Shown: positions 33,990 through 41,618 of the stretch, piece after piece
How the letters are laid out: the number at the start of each line of letters is the position of its first letter
Numbering within the stretch: the stretch's first letter is position 1
NCBI RefSeq assembly: GCF_009725165.1
Contig: NZ_WNZW01000017.1
Coordinates: 1-64,000 of the forward strand
DNA length: 64,000 nt
Direction of reading: 5' to 3'
Origin: Paenibacillus woosongensis
Lineage (GTDB): Bacteria; Bacillota; Bacilli; Paenibacillales; Paenibacillaceae
Notes under the pieces: generated by a model
Databases searched by the model: none
Seen by the model: only the letters and a program-made list of their open reading frames with translations
Told to the model about the DNA's origin: nothing
Program-made: the position numbers and the translations under genes

Positions 33990-34211
33990 ATGTTTGATAT
34001 TATGGCTTATTTAAGTATCGATAAGTCGCTTGCGACACAAATTGTAAATCTGATCGATACTTTTGGTTATGCGGCAATTGCAGTATCTGCAATTATGACT
34101 CTTCTATCTGCTGGTTCGCTTGCCGTAACTAGCGTGATGATCGACGCTGCAATTCTTTATGTAAAAGACCTCCTGAAGAAGAACCTGAAGGCTCAGGCTA
34201 TCGCTTGGTAA
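33990..34211 (+). CDS. Circular bacteriocin precursor (uberolysin/circularin-like)
   Basis: 73 aa, very hydrophobic and Ala/Leu/Ile-rich, ending NLKAQAIAW. The established circular bacteriocin uberolysin ends NLKAQAVIW and shares the same helical pattern, including LSAGSLA against ISAGALG. The short N-terminus (MFDIMAY) fits the 2-7 residue leaders of the class; joining Leu-8 to the terminal Trp would give a 66-residue ring, compared with 60-70 in known members. The core is slightly cationic. AAGGAGGT lies just before ATG 33990. The following four genes match the processing, export and immunity set. The exact leader cut is inferred. Confidence 0.85.
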   Translation: MFDIMAYLSIDKSLATQIVNLIDTFGYAAIAVSAIMTLLSAGSLAVTSVMIDAAILYVKDLLKKNLKAQAIAW

Positions 34212-34225
34212 TATATTGAAGGACG

Positions 34226-34253
34226 GAAGAGACTGGCCATCTCTTCTTTTCTT
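34226..34253 (+). terminator. Partial terminator after the precursor gene
   Basis: Stem GAAGAGA / TCTCTTC with a 7-nt loop, then TTTTCTTT. Placed between the precursor and the membrane-protein gene, it should allow only some read-through, giving much more precursor mRNA than machinery mRNA. Confidence 0.7.
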
Positions 34254-34303
34254 TCACTACTAGAACTTTATGTTGCTGATATACATAAATTAGAGGTGAG
34301 TTC

Positions 34304-36007
34304 GTGCGTAAATCCTTTGGCATTTTATCGAAAAGTATGATCCTTGATCAATTTAGACAGGATTTTGCAGGTGTCACTCAGAAAATCAGGGAGAACCTGG
34401 GCATCAAGCTTCCTAATGCGCTTTGTTGGGTCATTGCAGGAATTCTTCAGTTAACTTTACTATTTTTATTTGCCATTTTTTTAGAGAGCATTTCTCATGA
34501 GAAGATCCGAAATATTATTATTTTTTTTGTACTTTTATTCAATGTATTACTACCTCGAGTGATGGCCCGACAAAACTCGAGCCGAGTCAGCAATCACCCG
34601 ATTCAGGAATTACTTTGGCAATCCGGACGCAATGGGCATCAGCTCTTAAATGTCGTTTTAGTCACAGAAACCATCATGTTTTGGATCCATGAATTTATGT
34701 TTGAGGCAATCGCCATTTATGCTATTCTTAAATCTCCTCTTCATTGGGCGTCTTCCTTACTGCTAATTGCATTGTGGATACTACTGGTATCGACGATTTA
34801 TTATACAACTCTGAAAAGAAATGTATTGAGAAATTGGGGAGTAACGGCTATGCCGGCATTTCACCAAAACTTCCCGCTATATATCCTGAAGGTGGTATGT
34901 TTGACGGTACCCATTTATTTTATAAGCAAATTGCTTTTTTCACCGTTAATCAATCATCCCATTCCCGCTGAGCGCCTTGGACAAGGGTTAGGTGCAGTAA
35001 TGCGTGAATTCTCGGCAAATATCAAAGCTACAATAACATCACGTTTTAATCATATACTGGATTGGTTTCAGTATGAGTGGATCTATATCATTTTGGCAGC
35101 CTCCTTGGTCGTTTATGCCATGTTTACACTGGGTTATCTTTATTATTCGTCAAAGCTATCATTCCATCGAAAGAGACTTTCCCCTCAACTAGACAATACT
35201 AGAAGCTTATATTTTAAGTTTTATCATGGAATCGTTAATATGCTTTGGCGTAAAAATCCTTGGCTCAGCAGAGACTTAATGATTATGGAAAGAACGATCG
35301 GACAAACAAAGCTGCCACAGAAATTTATTCTTGTATTTCCTCCGGCGATCAGTTCTATTGTGGGGCTATCTTTCTTTTTAATCTATGGGTTAGGGTCGTT
35401 CACTAATTTTGTTCTTGCCTTTTGGTTCATTTGCTGCTTTGCGTTATACCAGACCGCATGGCTATGGGTATGGAACTATCCGATTCTTCATCCTTCCAGT
35501 GAATTAAGACAGATTGACTTAGTGAAGTTGTCTGCGGATTATTCTGTTCAGAATTATATGCGCAGCAAGACGTTGTTGCTGCTAGTTCTGTTAGTTCCAC
35601 TTCAGCTTATTATGAACCTTATTCTGATAGTTGGGGCGATCAAGCTTAAGGGAAGTCTGCCTGAAATAATAGTAGGAATTATAGGGACATGGCTGCTGTT
35701 TGTCATGATTGGCATAATGTCTTCATATTGGCTAAAATACTGCAGCCGGTTTGACTATGCGAACATGTTTTTAATTCGGATGGACACTTATGAGACTAGA
35801 ATCGTTCAACAGTTCTATACCATTCCCAAAAGGTTTATCACGGGAGCCATGTTTGTATTGTTCTTTGTTGCCGTTTTCTTTGAAACCTCAGTTGGCCAAA
35901 AGCTGGTATATGACGCATTCTTAGTTTTTGTAATTGTAACGGGATTTACTCTGTATTTTTTCTTTAAAAATAAAAAAGGAAAGCGAGCGTCTTTAGTGAG
36001 TGAATAA
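34304..36007 (+). CDS. Large polytopic membrane protein of the circular bacteriocin locus (CirB/UblB-like)
   Basis: 567 aa with roughly twelve predicted membrane helices spread over its length (for example LLFLFAIFLESI, IIIFFVLLFNVLLP, LLLLVLLVPLQLIMNL, FVLFFVAVFFE). No catalytic motif that I recognise. In circularin A, uberolysin and carnocyclin loci a membrane protein of about 550-570 aa directly follows or adjoins the precursor and is required for production; it is suspected to take part in cyclisation or export. Size, hydrophobicity and position match. GTG 34304 follows GAGGTGAG. Its end overlaps the next gene by eight bases. Confidence 0.75.
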   Translation: MRKSFGILSKSMILDQFRQDFAGVTQKIRENLGIKLPNALCWVIAGILQLTLLFLFAIFLESISHEKIRNIIIFFVLLFNVLLPRVMARQNSSRVSNHPIQELLWQSGRNGHQLLNVVLVTETIMFWIHEFMFEAIAIYAILKSPLHWASSLLLIALWILLVSTIYYTTLKRNVLRNWGVTAMPAFHQNFPLYILKVVCLTVPIYFISKLLFSPLINHPIPAERLGQGLGAVMREFSANIKATITSRFNHILDWFQYEWIYIILAASLVVYAMFTLGYLYYSSKLSFHRKRLSPQLDNTRSLYFKFYHGIVNMLWRKNPWLSRDLMIMERTIGQTKLPQKFILVFPPAISSIVGLSFFLIYGLGSFTNFVLAFWFICCFALYQTAWLWVWNYPILHPSSELRQIDLVKLSADYSVQNYMRSKTLLLLVLLVPLQLIMNLILIVGAIKLKGSLPEIIVGIIGTWLLFVMIGIMSSYWLKYCSRFDYANMFLIRMDTYETRIVQQFYTIPKRFITGAMFVLFFVAVFFETSVGQKLVYDAFLVFVIVTGFTLYFFFKNKKGKRASLVSE

Positions 36008-36533
36008 TTTAATCATTAGGCCATTTCGGCACACGATATTTAATTTGTATCGGGGAAAATTATTATTTATATCCTTGATATTTCTGGCATCTGTTGTTTT
36101 CGGATTTATTGTCCAGAGTTATGATAAACCGCTCCCTTTTGAGGCTTCAGGCATTGTGTGGTGGAAATATCTTTTTCAAAACTTAAAGCAGTCTGTAATT
36201 GTTATATTAATTGGAACGGCCACTTACGGGATTGGGAATATTATTTTATTAGCTTTAAATGGGATGGTTGTAGGGGTTGGGCTGGAGTTAACCATTCAGA
36301 ACGGACGGGCTGACACGATCATCACTGCTTTCCTTCCGCATGCGGTGTTCGAAATACCCGCCATACTCTTAGCCTGCATTTGCCCGTATATTATTTGGGG
36401 AATAATAAAGGAGTCTATTCGACAGCATAGGATACAGACCCATTTAATTAAAAGCCAGCTTATGCCGGTGCTATTAGCAATTATCGTTTTTTTGGTAGTC
36501 GCTGCTGTATTGGAGGATATATTTAGTTTGTAG
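36000..36533 (+). CDS. SpoIIM/DUF95 family membrane protein (CirC-like)
   Basis: 177 aa with four to five membrane helices and the DUF95 signature FLPHAVFEIPAILLA. DUF95 proteins are part of nearly all circular bacteriocin clusters and are needed for maturation or secretion. The relation to sporulation protein SpoIIM is by fold only; there is no sign of a sporulation role here. GTG 36000 lies inside the end of the previous gene and lacks a strong ribosome binding site, so translation is probably coupled. Confidence 0.8.
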   Translation: MNNLIIRPFRHTIFNLYRGKLLFISLIFLASVVFGFIVQSYDKPLPFEASGIVWWKYLFQNLKQSVIVILIGTATYGIGNIILLALNGMVVGVGLELTIQNGRADTIITAFLPHAVFEIPAILLACICPYIIWGIIKESIRQHRIQTHLIKSQLMPVLLAIIVFLVVAAVLEDIFSL

Positions 36534-36543
36534 AAGAGGTGAG

Positions 36544-37224
36544 ATGATGCTGGCAGTACGCAATTTGAATTTTGGCTACGAGAAAGATAAACCCCTTTTT
36601 AAGGGAATATCCTTTGAGGCTCATGAGGGAGATATTATATGGCTAAGAGGACCGAATGGATGCGGCAAAACGACCTTATTACGAATCATTGCCCAGCTAA
36701 TCGAAGCGGATTGTGAAATATATTATGAGGGCCGTAAATTAACGGATGGAGGACAAATTTTATCACAGTTAAGTTATATTCCTGTGGAGCCTTACTTATT
36801 CGACTATTTAACAGGTCAAGAGAATGCTAATTTCATTCGGGCATTGTTCGATATACCCGAGGAACAGTTCAACCAGGAATTTGGCAGAATGATTGACGGG
36901 TTCCAGATGAACCATGCCCTTAAGCAGTTTGTTCAAGAATATTCGTTAGGCATGCGGCATAAATTGTATTGGTCCTCCGTATTGGCCCGGAAAACGTCCG
37001 TCATTCTGTTGGATGAGCCTTTCTCTTCCTTTGATCCAGAAGCTCAAGCCATGGCCAGCCAAATGCTTACCGACCGGGCAAAGGCTGGAGCACTAATCAT
37101 ATTTATTTCGCATCTTAAGGATTTAAGCCGTGAAATTGCAACCCGCACTTTAGAAATACAAAACGGTCTATTATATGAGTCATCTAAAGAATACGCCAAG
37201 AAAGAGGCAGAAAATTATGTTTAA
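36544..37224 (+). CDS. ABC transporter ATP-binding protein of the bacteriocin locus (CirD-like)
   Basis: 226 aa. Walker A is RGPNGCGKTTLLRII, the signature motif is degenerate (EYSLGMRHKLYW), Walker B is VILLDEPFSSFDPEA, and the switch His is IFISHLKD. There is no fused permease, so it probably acts with the neighbouring membrane proteins. Equivalent ATPases give export and self-protection in circularin and carnocyclin producers. The second of two adjacent ATGs (36547) may be used, because GAGGTGAG is close to the first. It overlaps the next gene by eight bases. Confidence 0.85.
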   Translation: MMLAVRNLNFGYEKDKPLFKGISFEAHEGDIIWLRGPNGCGKTTLLRIIAQLIEADCEIYYEGRKLTDGGQILSQLSYIPVEPYLFDYLTGQENANFIRALFDIPEEQFNQEFGRMIDGFQMNHALKQFVQEYSLGMRHKLYWSSVLARKTSVILLDEPFSSFDPEAQAMASQMLTDRAKAGALIIFISHLKDLSREIATRTLEIQNGLLYESSKEYAKKEAENYV

Positions 37225-37498
37225 AATGAAACAATGGATTGGATTACTTGCTGGATTGATTATGCTGTTAGCCGTCTTATCCAGTATAAAAATAGGCGAG
37301 GACCGATATATCGCCAGTTACGCTTTTGATTTGCTTGGATTAACCCATAACCGATTCGTCATCATTCTGATTTTTATAGCAGCCTGGTGGGTATGGGGAA
37401 GGACGATGAAGGATGTTAAGGCCATATGGCTGAATTGGTCGCGGCTTTTGCTATCGTTCTTGTTTCTCGTTGCCTTTATATCATTTTTTATTATGTAA
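37217..37498 (+). CDS. Small hydrophobic protein, candidate bacteriocin immunity protein (CirE-like)
   Basis: 93 aa with three membrane helices (WIGLLAGLIMLLAVLSSI, FVIILIFIAAWWVWG, LLLSFLFLVAFISFFIM) separated by basic loops. Known immunity proteins of circular bacteriocins are small, hydrophobic and basic and are encoded last or near the ATPase. ATG 37217 sits within the end of the ATPase gene; the longer open frame from 37175 lies wholly inside it and is not favoured. No sequence family is recognised, so the role rests on size and position. Confidence 0.65.
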   Translation: MFKMKQWIGLLAGLIMLLAVLSSIKIGEDRYIASYAFDLLGLTHNRFVIILIFIAAWWVWGRTMKDVKAIWLNWSRLLLSFLFLVAFISFFIM

Positions 37499-37506
37499 CT
37501 CCATAT

Positions 37507-37528
37507 AGCACCAAACGGTGCTTTTTTA
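37507..37528 (+). terminator. Bacteriocin operon terminator
   Basis: Stem AGCACC / GGTGCT with AAAC loop, followed by six T residues, eight bases after the last gene. Confidence 0.85.
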
Positions 37529-37545
37529 ATTTAGGCGCCTAAATT
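37528..37545. repeat. 18-bp perfect palindrome
   Basis: AATTTAGGCGCCTAAATT is perfectly self-complementary, directly after the bacteriocin terminator and before the peptide transporter operon. It could be an operator or a recombination scar; no partner copy was seen in the window. Confidence 0.5.
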
Positions 37546-37708
37546 TACTGACTTTGGAAAAAATGCTTGGAAAAAAAGGCTCAATAGGATATATTTATAG
37601 AAAATAAATTATTTTCCATTAAATCCACTTTATATACATTATTCTCACAGAGGACAAAAAATAAAACCGAGTAAATATATGTGTTTTATTTGCGATGAAT
37701 ACCATTCT

Positions 37709-37714
37709 TATAAT
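37709..37714 (+). promoter_or_regulatory. -10 element of the peptide-transporter operon (candidate)
   Basis: A consensus TATAAT about 30 nt before the start, but no good -35 at the right distance (TTTATT at 37686-37691). The operon may need an activator. Confidence 0.3.
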
Positions 37715-37744
37715 GTCATTAAATAACTTGACAGGGTGATGAGT

Positions 37745-38749
37745 GTGAATGAAGAACTCTTGAAAATCGAGAATTTATCGACCTCATTTCGCATATCCGA
37801 TGAATGGTATGCCGCTGTAGATGACCTTAGTCTAACGGTTAAGAAAAATGAAATATTGGCAATCGTCGGTGAGTCTGGCTCGGGTAAAAGCGCGTTGGCT
37901 TTTTCCATTATGGGGCTGCATACGCGTGCTCGTATGGAGGGCAACATTTATTACCATGGCCAGAACCTCGCAGCAATGTCTCCTGCCAAACTGAACAGGC
38001 TTCGTGGTAACGAAGTCAGTATGATCTTTCAGGATCCTCTATCTGCACTCAATCCTCTAATGATTATTGGAGAACAAATTGAAGAAGTACTGCTTCTTCA
38101 TAATTCCAACCCATCTTCATCAACTAAGAAATCCAGAAAGCACAGAAGAGAACAAGCTATCGAATTATTGCATAAAGTAGGGATTCCCCGCCCGGAATAT
38201 ACATACGGGCAATATCCTCATGAATTATCCGGCGGCATGCGGCAGCGGGTAGTCATTGCGATCGCCATCGCAAACGAGCCGAAGCTGTTAATTGCCGATG
38301 AGCCGACGACGGCCCTTGACGTTACGATTCAGCTGCAAATTTTAGAACTGATCCGGCGCCTTAAAGAAGATATGGATGCAGGAATTATTCTCATTACGCA
38401 TGATTTGGGCGTTGTGGCGGAGATGGCGGATCGGGTAGCGGTCATGTATGCCGGCCAGATTGTTGAAATCGCTTCAATTTATGCGCTGATGACAAATGCG
38501 AAGCACCCCTATACCCGTTCCTTAATGAGCTCCATACCTACTGCGAGCGACGAGAGGATGAAGCTGCATGTGATCCATGGCGTGGTGCCATCACTGAAGC
38601 ACTTGCCCCGTCAAGGCTGCCGTTTTAGATCACGTATTCCATGGATCAGCGAATCGAAGCACGAGGCAGATCCTCAACTGCATGAGGTCGAACCGGGCCA
38701 CTATGTACGCTGTACATGCTATAAGGATTTTCACTTTCTCGATCACTAA
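37745..38749 (+). CDS. Oligopeptide/dipeptide ABC transporter ATP-binding protein (OppD type)
   Basis: 334 aa. Walker A GESGSGKSALAFSIMG, signature LSGGMRQRVVIAIAIA, Walker B LLIADEPTTALDVT, and a C-terminal extension with the cysteines of the family (HLPRQGCRFRS ... VRCTCYK), which in OppD/DppD bind an iron-sulfur cluster. Start is uncertain among GTG 37736, ATG 37739 and GTG 37745; AGGGTGA at 37734-37739 is best spaced for the last. First of five co-directional genes for one importer. Confidence 0.9.
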   Translation: MNEELLKIENLSTSFRISDEWYAAVDDLSLTVKKNEILAIVGESGSGKSALAFSIMGLHTRARMEGNIYYHGQNLAAMSPAKLNRLRGNEVSMIFQDPLSALNPLMIIGEQIEEVLLLHNSNPSSSTKKSRKHRREQAIELLHKVGIPRPEYTYGQYPHELSGGMRQRVVIAIAIANEPKLLIADEPTTALDVTIQLQILELIRRLKEDMDAGIILITHDLGVVAEMADRVAVMYAGQIVEIASIYALMTNAKHPYTRSLMSSIPTASDERMKLHVIHGVVPSLKHLPRQGCRFRSRIPWISESKHEADPQLHEVEPGHYVRCTCYKDFHFLDH

Positions 38750-38761
38750 GGAGGAATATGT

Positions 38762-39697
38762 ATGGCACTTCTTGAGGTTAGAGATTTGAAGGTGTATTTT
38801 CCGGTCTACGGCGGGGTGTTCAGAAGGGTCATCGATCGGGTAAAGGCAGTGGACGGCGTCAGCTTGAGTATAGAGGCTGGGCAGACCTATGGTCTCGTTG
38901 GAGAGTCCGGCTCAGGGAAGACAACGACGGGGCGGGCGATTATCGGTTTGAATCCGGTCACCGCTGGCCAGATCTTATTTCAAGGGGAAGACATCGCCGA
39001 AGGCATGCGCCGAAGCCGTTCAAAGTTCCGCAGAGACATTCAGATGATCTTCCAGGATCCGTATTCGTCATTGAATCCGAAGAAGCGGGTGCTGGATATC
39101 GTGGCGGAGCCGCTGCGCAATTTTGAGCGATTGTCAGCTGGGGAGGAGAAACGCCGCGTACAAGAGCTTTTGACCCAGGTCGGCTTAAGCGCGGAGACGA
39201 TACATAAATATCCGCATGAATTTTCCGGAGGACAGCGCCAGCGGATCGGTATAGCCCGGGCGATCGCTTTGAAGCCTAAGCTCATAATAGCTGATGAACC
39301 AGTATCTTCGCTGGACGTCTCCGTGCAGGCCCAGGTGCTGAACTTCATGCAGGACATCCAGAAAGAGCTTAATCTCACCTATTTATTCATCAGCCATGAT
39401 CTCGGGATAATCCGTCACATGTGCGATTACATCGGCATTATGTACAAGGGACGGCATGTAGAACAGGGCACTACGAGGGATATTTTTGACAATCCTCAGC
39501 ATATTTATACGAAGCGTCTGCTGGCAGCCATTCCGGATCTGGATCCGAGGCAGCGGGAGAAGCGTCAGCGGCTGCGTCAAACGATCCGTCTGGAATATGA
39601 GGAGGCGTATTCCCGTTATTTTGATCAAGAAGGACTAGCTTATGATTTAAAACCGCTCTCTACCACTCACTTTGCCGCATTGCCCGAAAGGGGGTGA
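38762..39697 (+). CDS. Oligopeptide ABC transporter ATP-binding protein (OppF type)
   Basis: 311 aa. LKVYFPVYGGVFRRVIDRVKAVDGVS is the typical OppF opening; Walker A GESGSGKTTTGRAIIG, signature FSGGQRQRIGIARAIA, Walker B LIIADEPVSSLDVS. It forms the ATPase dimer with the preceding gene product. Start ATG 38762 after AAGGAGGAAT. Confidence 0.93.
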   Translation: MALLEVRDLKVYFPVYGGVFRRVIDRVKAVDGVSLSIEAGQTYGLVGESGSGKTTTGRAIIGLNPVTAGQILFQGEDIAEGMRRSRSKFRRDIQMIFQDPYSSLNPKKRVLDIVAEPLRNFERLSAGEEKRRVQELLTQVGLSAETIHKYPHEFSGGQRQRIGIARAIALKPKLIIADEPVSSLDVSVQAQVLNFMQDIQKELNLTYLFISHDLGIIRHMCDYIGIMYKGRHVEQGTTRDIFDNPQHIYTKRLLAAIPDLDPRQREKRQRLRQTIRLEYEEAYSRYFDQEGLAYDLKPLSTTHFAALPERG

Positions 39698-39702
39698 AGC
39701 TG

Positions 39703-40665
39703 ATGTGGAAAACAATTCTGCGCAGGCTGCTGATCATGATTCCGCAAATTATCCTGTTGAGCGTTCTTGTTTTTATTCTTGCGAAATCATTGCCGGGGGA
39801 TGCATTGACCGGAATGCTTGATCCTAGCGTCGATCCATCGATGTTAGCCGAGCAGCGGGAGAAGCTGGGACTGAACAATCCTTGGCATATTCAGTATTGG
39901 GATTGGGTCAAGAGGGCAGTTCAGGGCGACTTTGGCCAATCCTTCCGGTTCAAAATGCCAGTGACAGATTTAATCGGACAACGGATCAGCAATACGATCT
40001 GGCTGTCTATGGTTACGTTAGTAATTACTTATCTCATCGCCATCCCGCTTGGAATCATTAGCGGTCGTTATAACGATACTTGGGGGGACCGGATTATTAC
40101 CGGCTATACCTATTTGGGATTCGCTGCACCTTTGTTCATTTTCTCGCTCCTTATGCTGTGGATTTTCGGATTTCATTTCCGGGCGTTCCCTACGGAAGGA
40201 AGCGTAACTCCCGGGCTTGTTCCGGGCAGCTTCGACTACATGGCCAGTAAACTATATCATTTACTGCTCCCCGCATTATCTATGGCTTTGATAACTACCG
40301 TGTCTACTGTACAGTATTTGCGCAGCGAGATTATTGATACGAAGCAGAAGGATTTCGTTTTGCTGGCTAGAGCGAAGGGAGCATCGGAATCTCGCGTTTA
40401 TACGCATCATATTTTGCGAAACTCCCTTTTGCCAATCGCCGCATTTTTTGGTTATGAAATAACGGGACTCATCGGGGGAACTGTGTTCATCGAATATATC
40501 TTTAGTTATCCGGGGATGGGACAGCTGTTTCTTAATTCTATTTTGATCCGTGATTTTAGCGTCGTTACCGCCCTGGTTCTTCTATATGGCATTGCTTCCA
40601 TTTTAGGTTCTTTAATTTCCGATATCATTCTTGGCATCGTGGATCCTCGCATTCGCATTAAATAA
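39703..40665 (+). CDS. Oligopeptide ABC transporter permease (OppB type)
   Basis: 320 aa, six membrane helices. Family features are the N-terminal LPGDAL region, the long periplasmic-type loop with DWVKRAVQGDFGQSF and the cytoplasmic EAA loop (LLARAKGASESRVYTHHILRN). AAAGGGGGTG before ATG 39703 decides the start; an earlier GTG overlaps the ribosome binding site. Confidence 0.92.
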   Translation: MWKTILRRLLIMIPQIILLSVLVFILAKSLPGDALTGMLDPSVDPSMLAEQREKLGLNNPWHIQYWDWVKRAVQGDFGQSFRFKMPVTDLIGQRISNTIWLSMVTLVITYLIAIPLGIISGRYNDTWGDRIITGYTYLGFAAPLFIFSLLMLWIFGFHFRAFPTEGSVTPGLVPGSFDYMASKLYHLLLPALSMALITTVSTVQYLRSEIIDTKQKDFVLLARAKGASESRVYTHHILRNSLLPIAAFFGYEITGLIGGTVFIEYIFSYPGMGQLFLNSILIRDFSVVTALVLLYGIASILGSLISDIILGIVDPRIRIK

Positions 40666-40694
40666 TGCTTAGAACGCATAGGGGTGATGATGAG

Positions 40695-41603
40695 ATGAAC
40701 AAGGCAAGCAGGCTAGCGGAGGACGGAGCCTATGAGCCAGCGGCCAGCCCCTCAAGCTGGCAGATTTTATGGCGGGAAATCAAGCGGGATAAGCTGGCTA
40801 TGGGATCCTTTATTTTATTGGGGCTCGTAGTCGTTGCGGTCTATGGCATATCTTTGATCCTGGATCAAAAACAGATTGTTACGGTTGATCTATTTGCATT
40901 GTATCAGCCACCGTCCTCCAAGTTCTGGTTAGGCACAGACTATGGCGGGCGGGACGTCTTCGGTCAATTGATTATCGGTACGAGAAACTCGCTATCAATC
41001 GGGATTATCGTAACGGTGCTAACCGGGATCATTGGCATTCTGGTGGGACTTATATCGGGTTATTTTGGCGGAACGGCAGATAACATATCGATGCGGATCG
41101 TTGATTTTTTTATGATTCTGCCTACGCTGATGATCGTCATTGCCTTTGTGGCTGCAGTTCCGAAATACAGCATTATATCTTTCTCCTTGATCATGACAGC
41201 ATTTCTATGGATGGGAATAGCCCGTCTCATAAGATCGAAGGCATTGCAGGAGAAGGAGCTTGAATACGTGAAAGCATCTAGGACGCTCGGTTCATCCCAT
41301 CTAAAGATTATGTTCACTCAGGTTCTGCCCAATTTAAGCTCCATTATCATTGTGACGATGACGTTGAATTTAGCGGCTAATATCGGCCTGGAGTCAGGTT
41401 TGTCTTTTTTGGGATTCGGATTTCCGGAAAGCACCCCCAGTCTTGGAACCCTGGTCAGCTACGCCCGGAATCCGCAGACACTGGAGTATCGGTGGTGGAT
41501 TTGGTTGCCGGCATCACTACTCATTCTTGTATTGATGCTTAGCATAAACAATGTCGGTCAAGCGCTAAAGCGTGCGACAGATGCAAGACAAAGAAGAGGA
41601 TAA
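40695..41603 (+). CDS. Oligopeptide ABC transporter permease (OppC type)
   Basis: 302 aa, six membrane helices after an N-terminal cytoplasmic stretch; HPLGTD-type motif WLGTDYGGRDVFGQLIIGTR and EAA loop YVKASRTLGSSHLKIMFTQV. It pairs with the preceding permease. ATG 40695 follows GGGGTGATGA. Confidence 0.92.
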   Translation: MNKASRLAEDGAYEPAASPSSWQILWREIKRDKLAMGSFILLGLVVVAVYGISLILDQKQIVTVDLFALYQPPSSKFWLGTDYGGRDVFGQLIIGTRNSLSIGIIVTVLTGIIGILVGLISGYFGGTADNISMRIVDFFMILPTLMIVIAFVAAVPKYSIISFSLIMTAFLWMGIARLIRSKALQEKELEYVKASRTLGSSHLKIMFTQVLPNLSSIIIVTMTLNLAANIGLESGLSFLGFGFPESTPSLGTLVSYARNPQTLEYRWWIWLPASLLILVLMLSINNVGQALKRATDARQRRG

Positions 41604-41618
41604 AAGGGAGGAAATTTG

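Noticed and set aside
36000..36533. Annotation as sporulation protein SpoIIM
   Set aside because: The DUF95 signature is shared, but the gene overlaps bacteriocin-type membrane and ABC genes, so a maturation or export role fits better.
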